Positions 43,909 to 57,200 of a stretch of 64,000 bases of DNA are shown here, piece after piece (positions within the stretch are counted from its first letter, which is position 1; every line of letters starts with the position of its first letter). The notes under the pieces are model-generated. The model searched no databases, was not told the origin of the DNA, and saw only the letters and a program-made list of their open reading frames with translations. The translations under genes and the position numbers were made by a program. The stretch comes from Euborellia annulipes (Eukaryota; Arthropoda; Insecta; Dermaptera; Anisolabididae), in the NCBI GenBank assembly GCA_023213315.1, contig JAKCPI010028503.1, positions 1 to 64,000 of the forward strand, written 5' to 3'.

Positions 43909-45779
43909 TGTAACTTCTGATGCGGTTTTGTGTGGATCAGTTTTGATAATTTCCTTCAACTACTCGATCATCCTATATTTTCGAAGCTCATCTCTCCCAG
44001 TTTCAAGTTCTGAACTTCGTTTTGCAGAATCAGAAACACATTCAAAGCCTCAGTCGAGCTACTGCGTCCCTGGAAATGTAGTCCATTTTGCGAGCAGAAG
44101 GTGTCTGTCTAAGTAAATAATATCTTCACTCAAAGATAGCCAAAATTTAGTGGATTTAATGATAAAACTTTGGATTAATAGAATAAGCCTTCTAAAGGTG
44201 GTAATGTAATCAGGTGGGAGCATAAGATGCATGATTTAAATTTGAACCTCAATCGGGGTTAAAAATTTCAGCGACCAGATTCGGTGTACCGGTTGCCTCC
44301 AGCCTACCTATGATATAAACACAAATATTTAAAGAATTTCTCAAAGATAATAGAATATATGTTAATATTATAATTCTAATTAATTTTCCATCTATTCCAA
44401 TTAATCGAGTTGACAATAAAATGTATTAAGTGTTATGTAACAGATGAATTGAAAAATATTATATGATAATAAATGTTGACTTTATAATGATTTTAGAATA
44501 CTAAATAAAGCCTTAAAAATCGAGGTATTTTAATAATACTATTATAAAAATTTCTCATATTAGGCCTATAAAAAGCATTAAGATAACATTTCAAGAAAAA
44601 TTTCTTTTTTTTAAGCGAGTTAGTTATAGAAGAGAAAAAACCTTGGGCTATTAGTTCCTGAACTTCATTTCCTAAAATAATTTTATGTATATATATATAT
44701 ATATATATATACATATATAATAGTGTAGACAGGTAAAATGCATAAAAATAATATAGGTATTTATATTAATGAATTAATAATCACTAATTTTATAAAGCAT
44801 GTTTTTTTATTAAATCATTTATATAAATATTTTTTAATGACATTAAAAGAGCAATTTTTGTTGTGATGAACACTGCTATATGAACACAAACTGTTATTCT
44901 GAAATAAAAATTTATCATTAAATAAAAAAAATAAAAAATTTGTTAATTAAGTAATTCTAAAATAAAATAATTCAATCATTTAGTTTAAAAATCAAGAATA
45001 AGGGAGATAAATTAAGAAAAAATTAGATGTCAAAATATAAAGCATGCATGTTATGAAATATATAAGTAAAAAGATAAAAGTATTTTTTTACTATGAATTA
45101 GTTTTTTTATAAATGTTAGTTAACGTAAATGATATTAATAAATTAAAATTATTTCTTACCCACTATAAATAATTTTAGAAGCAAAAATACGAAAAATGAA
45201 ATCAGAAACGAATGATATATTTTTGTGATTTTTTCGCTAAAGCAGTGTAGCCATTTTATGAAATAAAATTTTATTTTTTGGTTAAGTTAATACATCGTTA
45301 ATTAAAATTTAATTATTTTTTCTCGTTTATTTTTTATTGTTAATTTTTTTTTTTTTTTTTTGCTTTTTTATACAACTGAACTAACATCATCTAATAACGG
45401 AGTTTTATAGTATTACTATATTACTAATCAATTAATTAAAATAAAATAAATAAAGTTAATCAAATTTGATAAAACTAAATTTAATAGATAATGTATTTTT
45501 AATTATTTCGAATTTTTATTTGAATAAATAAATTTTTAATTTTAAACTTTTAATTTTCCCCCATAAAATTTATTTTTTCTAAATCCCGTAAGATGGCAAT
45601 AATGTCAAGATTCATTTTTGGTTGTGTGTGTTCTTTTTTAAAACTCGTTCAATTGAACTAGTCTGGAACTAGTTCTTTCCGAACCGAGATATCTTTTACA
45701 AACTGTCATTTATTCCCTGATTATAACCTAAAGATTTTAATATTATTTAAAATATATTATAATTAATGTTTTATACAAG
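43909..45779. other. Upstream region of AP3S
   Basis: Very AT-rich, with a TA microsatellite at 44685-44715 and long A/T runs. The promoter and 5' UTR of AP3S must lie at its right end, but no TATA box or initiator can be named with confidence in such AT-rich sequence. Confidence 0.3.
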
Positions 45780-48757
45780 ATGATAAAAGCAATATTAGTA
45801 TTTAATAATCATGGAAAACCGAGAATGTCAAAATTTTATCAATATTTTGTAAGTTAAAATATTTTTAGCATGTTTCCTTTTTCATTTAATATCTTTATCA
45901 TTTGTTAGAATGAAGATATGCAACAACAGATAATTAAAGAAACATTCCAGCTTGTCTCAAAAAGGGATGATAACGTCTGTAATTTTCTTGAAGGAGGAAG
46001 GTAACAAAAAATATAAAACCTTTTACAAATTGTCTCATATGTTATACTTAATCAAGACACCTATCTGCCCCTACCTTATTCCCCAGGTGTGCAAAGTGAA
46101 ATATAAGTTTTTAAGATATTTTATTTTAAAAGATTTCATAGGTCCAGAAGGGAAAATATGAAATTTATAACTTTGAAATGTGTTTGCATTAAATTGAGAG
46201 GAAAAATCTTTGGTAGATTTGTTCGTAATCAAATGCATGGACCTAGCCCTTCCCTCGTTCCCATTTATCATGTTTTTTGATAATTAATTTTAGGATAAGC
46301 GCAGCCCTTTTCTGTCAACATGTCTGGGAATATGATAATAGAGAAACCATCCTTAAAAAATGTTTTTGTCTTAAGGCTCCTTTGACAGATTTATTATATA
46401 TCATTAATCAGTGCTCTTGAGTTCATTTATTAACCAATTGGAATTTAAATAAATTTCTCTCCTACCTATACCTTTACAAATAGTCTATGGGATAAAGAAA
46501 ATAAAATAACTTGTTATTATATAAACCACAATTATTTAAAATAATAAAGATTTTTATTTTTCAGTTTAATAGGCGGGTCGGATTATAAATTGATATATCG
46601 ACATTATGCTACATTATATTTTGTATTTTGTGTTGATTCATCAGAATCTGAACTTGGAATTTTAGATTTGATTCAAGTTTTTGTAGAGACTCTTGATAAA
46701 TGTTTCGAAAATGTTTGTGAATTGGATCTGATTTTTCATGTTGATAAGGTAAAATTTGTCATAATTGTTATTTATTTTTAAAATTTTCTCGAATAAATCA
46801 TTTTTTTTTTATTTCAGGTTCATTATATCTTAAATGAACTAGTAATGGGAGGAATGGTTTTAGAAACAAATATGAATGAAATTTTATCAAGAATTGAGGA
46901 TCAAAATAAATTGGAAAAACAAGAGGTATGATATTTTTAGATGAATGAAAATAAGTATAAATAATACTATACTTATGGTGCAGATTAATTTTCTACCATT
47001 GGTTGACTAAACTCTTGTTTAAACAAGGCATGAAAACATCTATGATAGAAGCCAGAATCAAATTCCAGACCAGATATTGATCAGTTTCTCCTATTAGACA
47101 ATTGAAAATTTGAGATAAAGACTGGCTAGACGAATGCAGTCCCAGCCAAGAGTTTTAATAGAAATTCAATCCTTTATTCATTTCGAGGCGTTTCGGGTTC
47201 ATCCTTTTTACATCATTATTATAAGTGGTTTGGCCTACTTAACCAGAAGAACAGAATTTTTTTTTAACAAATTCACTAAAGACTGATGATGAGTAATAAA
47301 GCTTAACTCCAAATATCTAAAAGGGAAGTTTCTTTTAAAACTCCTGGCTGAAATTTGCATTCTTTTATCAGGACAATTGAAAAGACACAAGGTTGAATTC
47401 TTCATTTATTCCCTTCCATCAAATTGGTGGTGCGAATAGATAATTGATCACTCAGTCCTCATGTTGAGTCTTCAAGAATTAGACTCCAAATTCTTCTATT
47501 CGAAGATGACTGCCTTTACTAAATAAATCTAAATAAATGTAAGATTTACTATTTAGTTTTAATCCTTTATCAATTTGGTGAAAATTTATTATATGTTTTG
47601 TAACAAAATGGAAAACATATTCAAAATATAATGAGAATGGGGGAATTAAGGATGACAATATGGACTGATGATTTCCAAGTAGTATAAATTTATAGTATGC
47701 TGCAGATATGAAGAGGCGATTAGTCGAGGGGGTAAAGCAGTTAATCCTGAAGACAACTCAGGTTCAAATTCATCTCATGACAATAAATTATCCAACTCTA
47801 TTTGTGATGCCTTCTTCTGAAGAAGGAATCGGGAATCCAGTATACTCCCAGGACGTTTCATTTCTGACATGAAAAAGAGATATTAGCATAAAATTGGATA
47901 GAAATTAACCTCTGTAATTTGCTGATGATGATATCATCTCACCGTAATCGAAATATTTCTATAAACAGAGCACAGCAATACTCAAAGATTTCTGGTTTGA
48001 GAAGAAGAAATGACGTTGAGTTGTAATTATCAGGATTAGGTAGATGTAGGCAGCCAGCAAAGAATAAAAAACTTTATTTAAATATCGTCGACGTTCCGGA
48101 AACACATCGCTCCCATCTTCAGGAAGATAAAATTGTTAATTTTGCCTAGATAGAAACTTGTCAGTTCATACAATAATTTGCATATACCATCAGATGTATA
48201 ATTAATTACATACGAGAATTGTAATAGGTGCCTGGGTAAAAATACAGCCCAGATTTAGATAAAATTAACGGACATAACAATACAACTCAGACACCTATTA
48301 CAATTCTCGTATACAATTAATAATACATCTGTTGGTATATGTAAATTACTGTTATATTTTTGTATGAAACGACATGTTTTTATCTAAACAAAATTAACAA
48401 TTTATCGTCCTAAAGATGGAAGCGATGCGTTCCCGAAACGTCGACGATATTTAAATAGTTTTTTATTCTTTGCTGGCTGCCTACAACTACCTAATCCTGA
48501 TGTTTTCTGGTTTGTTAGTTCTACTAATTCATTTCGATAAAATTGTAATTAAATTCTGCAAATGACAAACTTTTGACTTTGAACTGATTTAGTTTTATTA
48601 AAAAAATCATAATCATTTTGTATTTTCTTTTTAGGCTGGAATAATAGCAGCTCCTGCCCGAGCGGTTTCAGCGGTGAAGAATATGAATATTCCTCAACAA
48701 ATCAAGGATATGAAACTACCTGATCTACCTCAAGCTATAAAAGACCTCAAATTCTGA
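45780..48757 (+). CDS. AP3S: AP-3 complex subunit sigma, five exons
   Basis: Small chain of the AP-3 adaptor, which sorts cargo from endosomes to lysosomes and lysosome-related organelles. Exons 45780-45848, 45909-46000, 46565-46748, 46818-46925 and 48635-48757 all have GT/AG borders and join in frame to 191 residues plus stop; the human protein is about 193. The start MIKAILVFNNHGKPR is the family's usual N-terminus. LIYRHYATLYF (about residues 61-71) fits the adaptor small-chain signature, followed by SSESELGILDLIQVFVETLD. The C-terminal tail KNMNIPQQIKDMKLPDLPQ is AP-3-specific and absent from the sigma-1 and sigma-2 chains. The start ATG has A at -3. Possible poly(A) signals lie at 48936 and 49166. 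Introns 1 and 3 are about 60-70 bp. Intron 4 (1.7 kb) holds a SINE and a foldback element. No frameshift or missing core segment was seen. The symbol is generic because many arthropods have one gene for the two vertebrate paralogues. Confidence 0.96.
46926..47704. other. AP3S intron 4, left part
   Basis: Contains a repeat with CGTTTCGGGTTCATCC near 47190 and CTGATGATGAG near 47284, possibly a worn relative of the hammerhead-like repeats. No exon was missed: exons 4 and 5 join in frame and match the family without a gap. Confidence 0.35.
47705..47865 (+). mobile_element. SINE family D in AP3S intron 4
   Basis: GAGGCGATTAGTCGAGGGGG, B-box-like AGGTTCAAATTC, CTCATGACAATAAATTATCC and a CTTCTTCTGAAGAAGG palindrome, in the same order as the copy at 13336-13552. 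Confidence 0.65.
48022..48505. repeat. Foldback with hammerhead-like cores in AP3S intron 4
   Basis: The arms share ATCAGGATTAGGTAG, GGCAGCCAGCAAAGAATAAA and TATCGTCGACGTT in inverse order around about 48265. In the right arm (plus) CTAAAGA-TGGAAGCGATGCGTTCCC-GAAAC (48410-48439) has a GGAA/TTCC stem II. The left arm keeps CTGAAGA (48116-48122, minus) but has GGAAC for GAAAC. Confidence 0.75.
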
Positions 48758-49171
48758 CCTCCTCGGGGGAGGGTACGGCTGTGGGACTCTTAAGGCACAC
48801 CTACTACTCCTAGACAGACACACCGACACAGACACTCTTGCTCCATATTTTTAGACGCTTTTCGTTAAGCGATAAATTTCAAAGCTTTTGCACTTCGCTT
48901 ACATCCCTTTCAAACCATCTTATCATAAATGATTAAATAAAGTAAAAGAAATGAACTCTCTCACTAAATGAGATAAATATAAATAAATAATATATTTTTT
49001 TAAAAAATGAAACACGTCAGTGTTTACAGTCCTTTGTGGCTATATACGTATTTGTATGTTCATTAGGAAAAATGAATATATTAATGTAGTTATAGTAAAT
49101 ATTTGATTTTTTATTCATTTTTTTATTACTTGTATGCTCTTTGTTAAATATATAAAAGAAAAAGAAATAAA

Positions 49172-50430
49172 TGTTTTAGAAAAAAAAATTTTTTAAAAAG
49201 CTATTTCATTTATAAGTTTGATGGCTATTATTGATATTAGATCTTAGAATAAAGAAGCCTACAGCCGCGCCATATATCGCTCTCTTTACCCATCCGGGAT
49301 CCCGAATTCTAAAACTAAATTTACAAAATAGTCAATATTTTATTTATTTCTTTACAAATCAATGAAACTAAAAAAAAAAACTCATTTTTTAATTATAAAT
49401 CTCTGGTAAAAATTTGGTTTTAATCAGACAATGCTAAATAAGCTTTTTCGATAATATAGAATATTGAGTGTTGATGTCATTAAGGTCGAAAATAAGCTTA
49501 ACTTTGATCTCCAATAACTTCCAAATTAGATCATATAATTAAAAGGGCTTTAGTTCTCTGGAATCAGGGGGAATTCAAGAATTAATTACATGTATCATAT
49601 GTTAGATAGAGTTTTTGGTTTAATTACATCAAGGCATAAACAATCTGACGTTTGCCCATTGAATTATTTGAAAACTATCCATGCTATTGTAATTTTGATT
49701 ATCAATTATTAATCTGCATAAAACGCATTAAAAATGATATATCATATGTGTAATATTAAATTTTTTTTTTTTAATATGACTTTTATTGTATGTTTCTTAT
49801 ATGATCTATTTTTCTTTCATTCAATAATAGTGTTGGCTGAGTTGGCAAAGTAGACACCAAAAATATATTTTTTCATCTTCACGTAACCAAGCTTCGCGAG
49901 TTCAAATCCACCTCCTGCACTTTTTTTTTTAAATTCTTAACTGTTTTTTATACCTCATGTGAGGGGGGGGGGGGAGGGGCTGGCGTATTAATTTTTAAAA
50001 TTTTATATTCAAAATAAAATTTAATTCCCAAAATAATAAAAACCTCGTGCAGCTCACAACTGGGTCGGTCCCCTTTGTTTTGCGCCCCTAGCCCAGTTGC
50101 GCCCGTGGCGGGCGCCTGTTTTGCCACGCCCTTGTTACGGCACTGTACCTAAGACCATTTGCTAATTTTGTTCATCACTTTTATTTTTCATTTTTTTCAG
50201 CTGAATGGAATATTTTTTATGAATTATATGTTTTTTAGTGTGCTGAATCCAAAACTGATCACCATTTCCCTCGACGTACAGTTTTTTTTTTACAAAACAA
50301 TAAAACAGCGATATAAAAGTAATATTTTATAACAATTAACTATGCATAATTGTTGAAAAAGTATCAAAAAGCTCTTTTTTTAATAATATTTAAAATATTA
50401 AACACTCTATGGTTGCTCTTTTTGTCTGTT
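49172..50430. other. Intergenic stretch downstream of AP3S
   Basis: A tRNA-like SINE head lies at about 49832-49920 (GGCTGAGTTGGCAAAG, GCGAGTTCAAATCC). A GC-richer patch lies near 50050-50150. No gene seen. Confidence 0.35.
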
Positions 50431-50660
50431 TTTCTTTTTTTTTGGATGCTCCTCCGATCCCGCTTTCGCTTTCCATCTTGTGTTTGCCGCCAGAGCACCC
50501 AACAATAATCAATTAGCATGTTGACGTGCCATCTTCCTTGGTATCGTTTTTCCTGGTGAAATCTTTCACCCTGGTCTTTACTATAGGCTCCTAAGCTTTC
50601 GAAAAAATATCAGAGAATGGGAAATGAACTTTTCTAATTTTTTTCCCGGGGGTTAAGGCC
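50431..50660 (-). pseudogene. Relic of a transposon-associated invertebrate gene
   Basis: On the minus strand the frame reads SKDQGERFHQEKRYQGRWHV then NMLIDYCWVL and a basic tail before a stop. The ERFHQ...RYQGRW..NM..DYCW pattern is familiar from a widespread invertebrate protein of mobile-element type whose proper name I cannot give. A few residues are missing between FHQ and KRYQGRW, and no start is present. Confidence 0.5.
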
Positions 50661-51239
50661 CTCGTTGTGGCCAGTCATTTTTCGTCCAATGGCAAACTCT
50701 GGATTGACTGTCCCACAAGCTCAGATCTTATATTCGAACCTTTTGTCTTTCTTGTGTAATTATTACACCAAACATTGCACATCCCGGCATTTTTATTTTT
50801 AATTATCATGAAAAATTTTCAATTTGACAACACCAAAATGTGCTTGGCGCGAAGTGAATATCAGATTTTGATACTCGAGTGACGTCACTGCACAGACGGG
50901 ACGCATTTTGCCATTTTGGTTCCTTTACTTACTTTACAGACATGTATTCTCAGATCACGATCAGAAGTACAATACATCTCATTTTGGATCTAACTAACTG
51001 AAAAAAGACAACTGGGAAAGGAAAAAGGTAAACTCTGATCACATAAAAAATTATCAGGATTAGTTGAAAATATTTAGGTCTAATTTAAATTCAAAAAACA
51101 AAAAAATCTTTGAATAGCAATATTTATTAAAAATACACTATAATTAAGCAAAAAAACATTATTTATAACTGCGAAAGATTCATTTCTAAATTACTATTTG
51201 AAAAATAGTAAAATCTCAGCAAATATAAGATTTGAAAAA
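50661..51239. other. 3' flank of the chemoreceptor gene
   Basis: A possible further piece of the relic lies at about 50690-50760. On the minus strand the first AATAAA-type signal past the stop codon is not obvious. Otherwise AT-rich. Confidence 0.3.
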
Positions 51240-54200
51240 TTAAATTTGACATGTGACATTAGAGTAATTGTGAGGATCAGCATATTTGAATTGGATCATG
51301 ATAATGATATAAGTAGTGATAGTTCCCGCTAACTAGAAAAAAAAAACAATCTTTAGAAAATTGACAGAAAAAAAATGAAATATAATATTTATACTACCGC
51401 TAATAGATAATGAGCGTTCAGTGTAAAAAGTCTATAAACTGTAATATTCAATTTCTCATGAAGAAGTTGCAAAGAGAAAGCTTGAAGCTGAAAAATATTA
51501 TTATTTATTATTTAAACGACCCTGGATCAATTTCCTGCTGTACCTACTTTTTTCGGCTGTCTGATTTAATAAATATTTGATTATATTATTAATATTTTTT
51601 AAGGAAATGAACATAAAATCGATAAGGAATATTTCCTGGTGAGGACTTTGATCGATAAATATTAATTTCTATTTTTATTTGAAGAAAACTCATTTATATT
51701 TAAAGGAAAATTAAATAAACACATTGACCTTGCAACTAGGTCGGTTTTATTCATTTGTATCATTGGTCCCTTGCGGGAGAAAATCATCATTGTCGATATC
51801 TTTGAGGGACCCCGCTATTCTATTTCTCCCAAAACGCACAATTATAGAATCTGGTCTGGTTGATTGCCAATGGGACAAAATAATTTTTGATTTTTAAGAT
51901 CATAATTTTACCATGTTAAAACTCATAATTCTTTACCTAACAAATTTTGATGAATTTGGTAAATAATTTTATTATAGAAGTTCTTAGAAAATAAAAAAAT
52001 TTCAAATCTTTTAAATACTATTCTTCAAAATAATAAAAAATTTGACTGCCGATATTGGCAAACCAAAAAGGACGATTTATTGTCTAATTAGCTGCTAGAT
52101 AAACATAAATAATTTATATTTATAATCTCTTTTAAAAATAATATCTACAGTGAGTGCTAAAGTTGTCTCTCCTGTGCATGTGATTATTTCACTGTTTTTT
52201 TTTTTTAATATGAAAAATTTTTAATGGTAGCTTGGAAATTTTCCATTAAATAATTCCATCATCTTTATTAAACAAACAATGAAATAATCGCTTGTATAAA
52301 ACGTCTGGCTGAGATTTGTCTTAACTTTACCACTCTCTGTATGTAAAAATGAGTTTGAGATCATTAATCCTCATTTATATTAAAACACTAATTAATTTGT
52401 TTAAGAAAATAAAGTATTACTTCATGTAAAATCCAGCCTTTTGATGAAATAATTAGTCTATGAACAATAGAAGCAGTTGCGTTTGACTAAAAAAAAAAAA
52501 AAATCTATTAAATATATTTTTTTTAATATGATACCAATAATTAATTTAATACCTGAATAGTAGCCCATTCACAGATGAAAACAATTATAACTAGTCGTAA
52601 TACACACAATAAGGACCAGAAAAATATTGACCAGAATTGATTAGAGCCAATTGAGACACAAGAAATAATATAATAAATAGAATATGTAGTCCACCAAAAG
52701 ATAAATGAATTAATACATAATAGATTTAAACTATAATAAGAACTAATCTCATTTCCTATTTCAATCAAATAATGGTGCTCATTGGCCTTTTCAAACTGAA
52801 ATATAAAATTAAATTAAAAAATAATATTTTTTATCATTATAAGATTGGATGTCGAAATTTTTTATAATTGTTGCTTGCAAAGTGGAACCTATAAGAGATT
52901 CGTTAATTGTTGTGTTGTTTGAAATCGCATTTTTTTATCTAATTAGTAACCATGCGTAGCATGAATGGAAAATCTTTGCAGAAATTTAGTGAATTAAAAG
53001 TAACTTCAGATGTCAAAAATACAAGAATAAGTCAAAGAATGACTGAATTTTGGATGAGTTTCCATACATAAAGCATTTGGATGGGATACAATAAAATACT
53101 GATTCCAATTTACAATGTTGTTCATTACTAAAATTGAACTAATCGAAATGATATTTGAAAAAGTGAAATGAAAATATGTTATGACTAACGATCATGTATG
53201 CTAAAGATCAAAAATTTCCTCTTGATTACCGGCTTTAAAAAGTTCAATCCAAAATTACTCCTTTCTAAAGATAAATTTAATCTCTTGAAATAAGATCCAA
53301 GTACCAACATTTTTATTAGAAATTGTAATATTACTATTATATGGATTAATTCTTCTAAAATGTAGAAAGAATATGAAAACATTCGGTCAATCTGAAAATA
53401 ATAATTAGCCATTAATAGGAATTTATATATAAATCATCAAAAATGTATGTCACACATTTTCGAATTTAAAATGATATATTTTTTTGCTGGAGGCAATGTC
53501 TACTATGCTATCCGAAGGTTCTCGGTTCTGTTTTCGGGGTAACGATTTGCAATACATGTAGCTATGCAAAAACCGACAACCGAAAGACTGCACTGATTCA
53601 GGTTAAAATAGGGCGTTGTTAATACAAAAAATAAGTCGAATTATTTTTTTACTAGAAAATTCTGCTTACTTTTATTCAAATTCCATTACAGACCTTCAAA
53701 GTAATCTCCCTCGGGCAAAATACAAAGATTCCAGCGTTCAGTCCACTGTTCGAAACTCTCCCTGAAGCCCCTTTTTGATAGTCTGTTAAGTACACCCGAA
53801 ATTTTGTTGTTTAGCTTTCGATCACATGGTGTTACTGCCAATTACTATTGTGAAGTATTGAAGGGGCCATTCAAGAAGGAAACCTAGCGCCTTGCGACCT
53901 CCACCTATTTTCTGGAGCTTCGGGATCGTCATTTTCAGAGTGATCGATGGCTAAACAACAAAATTTCTGGTGTACTTAAGCTATCAAACAGGAGCTTCAG
54001 GAAGTGATTTCAACAGAGCTTGAACTCTGAAATCGTTATATTATCTTGAGGGGGATTACTTTGAAAGTCTGTAATGGAATTTGAATAAAAGTAAGCAGAA
54101 TTTTCTAGTAAAAAAATAATTCCGGTTATTTTTTGACACCCCCCTAACATGAAATATATTCCGAATTCCACTTACATAGCTTTGTCTTTGAAGTCATTGA

Positions 54201-57200
54201 GGAATATGAAACTTAAATCAAATTTTTTACTTGGGCAATAATGGGACCAGCATTTGAACAGGTTGTCGCTCCATTACCTTAGTTTAGTTTAGTTTTAATT
54301 TACATAGTCTTGCTAATCCGGCCTAATCCAAACCGACCCTATGTTGGATTCTGAAAATGCAAGATTACCCAAAACATAAAATTTATACATGATACTATAT
54401 AATGAACACATATTTCTTTTGAAAAAATCTGTATTGACACTTTGTTTCTTAAATTACCCCTTTTTATACTGCAATATCTCTTTTCAACACGCCGGATTAG
54501 TCGATATGCTGGAGTATCGAAGTCCGGATTAGCAAGACTCTACTGTTACCTTCAATATAAATAAATAATACATTTTTTTTATTTTTAGAATCTATAAAGA
54601 AAAATATTCTGCAAATTTGGAGCTAAGCCAAAGACTACCTGTTATTTCATAAAGGAGGAATTGAAGAAATCAATTTTGGAAAATAATTACTTACGTTGTA
54701 AGAAAGAAAATTTGTTTCGGCTGTCACATAATGAAACACTTCTGCCATGAAGATTATTAAATAATTTCCAATGAAAAAAAAGACGCTGAATAATTTAATT
54801 CGACGATTTGAGGTGATTATTCCTTTTGTAGTTAAATTATTTAGTTTTTCAAAAAGATCCAACTCCCTATTTCGTAAATAAAACTTATGCAAAACAAAAG
54901 CAAATGAACTCATGATATTAATCAACTGAAAAGAAGAAATTATTTTACAATAAGAGGGGTGAAGAACCTTTTTTTTTTTTTTTAAACAAGTTAATATATA
55001 AATGGGGGGGGGGAAAAGAGAAAGTGCAGTGGTATAAAATTGGAAAAAATTCATTGTCATTTCAAAAACCAAAATATATAAATAGAGATATTTTTAACAC
55101 AAATATGTAGGAGTAGGATGGCAGCCAGGAAAGACAAAATTTTAGATCAAAATTTCTATCCAATTTTTTATTTCGATTGCCGACGTTTCGGACGCAAGTC
55201 GCGGGCCCTTCCTCAGGACAATCGGTAGTCAAAAAAATACAGATGGGCGTATTTGTTTATTAACAATATAAAAACACAATTCATGGGTGTGTGGTGTGAA
55301 GGATTGTTTTTTACTGTATATATTTGATAGCACTCATCGACGCCTTTCGCATTAAAAAGATTAAATAGATATTTTTATAATGATATCATCTTTGAGGACC
55401 GTATTCAGGCTCGGGGGAAGGGGGCCCCGCCTTGAAATTCCAATAAAAAATAATAACTAACAATTCTGTGAGTGTTATTTATTGGCCCCGGGAATCGAAC
55501 CCAGAATCTCCAGCCTTTCCGGGCATAAGCGTGCTGTCCATTGCACCAGGCCACCGGACCCTCGACCTACGCCAATAAAACTCAATTCCCCTTATATGCA
55601 GTGGTGGCCGTGCAAGTTACTAAGTGAAAAACTTCAAAGAAAATTTTTTTAAACCAGTAGAGGGACAGACATCTGGGTCTGCTCTAACACACTACAGTAA
55701 GCAGTAAAGACTTTAAGGCCGTGGGGTTCCGTTATAGTTAAATAATATTTTCGATATTTTTATATTTGAATCAGATATTAGTACCTATTCAAAACATTTT
55801 GATTCTTTTCGGACTTTACTTACTTAAAGTCATAGAGATATATATCTATCAATTATGTGAGTGTTTATTGGCCATACGCCCCATGGCCTCCGGGAATCGA
55901 ACCCAGGATCTCCAGCCTCTCCGAGGCATAGGCTTGCTGCCCATTGCAAAAAAATAATAATTTTGGATTTTTAACTGTAGGTACAGAACTAAGAATGAAA
56001 GCTGACGCGCAGGACCGCAGACAGAATTGACGGGCCCAGGGCTTCTTATTAATACGCCCCCCCCCCCTTACCTCCCTTGACGAGGCTGTCTCTAAAACGA
56101 GCGAAAGCTAGTATTTCTTTTTCCCCTGCAAATTTTTTTTTTATCTATGATCCTTTTTTTTGAGAACTAATTTAAAAAAAAATTTTCCAATTTGAGACCA
56201 CTGTACGATCCTTCCAAATTCGGTACTTAATTTTATATCAACGCAAAATATAATTAAAAAGATAATAAATTGGTTTTAAAATTGCTATTAAAATCTGGGC
56301 AGTATATATGTTTTTTTTTCTCTGGGGGTCCAAACTCTTATTTAAAGATTCACTCCTCCAGCAAATTTATATTTATATAATGTCCAAGTTTGACCTTCTC
56401 AAAGGCAAATGTTTCATAAAATATTAAATTTTTGATTTTCATTTGTCACGGATCTTTTATAGTAGAATCCCAAAAGTTCCTAATTTCTCTCTCGTCAATC
56501 TAGGATATTTCAGATGTTAAAATATTCTACTGCTTATACATTTTCTCTAACTAAAATAAACAAATATGTAGGCCTATATTTTAAAAATTGCGACAAGGTG
56601 GCGGGGCTCACAACTCTTCCCCTTATATACGCCCCTAATTAAAATTATTTTACAAAGGTGGATATAATATTCATTTTTGCTCTCATCCTTTTCAAAGGAT
56701 TAGCAATCCTGGATTTTTGCGATCCTTTTCAAAGGATTGCCAATCATTTAATACTTTTTACTTTTTAATAAATAGGTTTATCCTTTTGATTCATCCAAAC
56801 GCTTAAAAATAAAGTCCGGATCGGATTTTCTGGATTTGCAAATTTGAACAGCGATTCTTTTTCTAAATCGGATCGGATCGCCCAAGTTTGTCGGATTGCT
56901 AATCCTTTTGCAGCAACCGGTTCGGATCGTCCGAATTAGCCGGATCTGCGGATCGGATGGCTAATCCTTTTTAAAGATTTTTGCCCATCCCTGGTCACAG
57001 GTCCTTCGACCTACTATTATAAGAACATTCTATTATGAGACTTTTATATGGCTGCCTTCAGTATCTGCTTGTTATTTCTGTGGTACCTTTCTTGATTTGT
57101 CACTTACATGTGTTATAAGATACATAAATCCATACCAGTCTTGCATCACTCTAATAATTTGAAGTATATGTATAAATAGAATGAAACCAGTTAAAATAAG

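Noticed and set aside
43506..44116. A gene interrupted by the CCGAAA-rich element
   Set aside because: Removing the 329-bp element leaves a frame that stops within a few codons in the obvious register; no family match.
52196..52420. Extension of receptor exon 5 through VILYFLKQIN
   Set aside because: It meets a stop after ten residues; splicing at GAA/GTAATA to the exon at 51487 gives a continuous family-like sequence instead.
54583..54653. Possible plus-strand exon after TTTTTATTTTTAG encoding IYKEKYSANLELSQRL
   Set aside because: No donor follows, it ends in a stop after about 20 codons, and it overlaps a receptor intron without partner exons.
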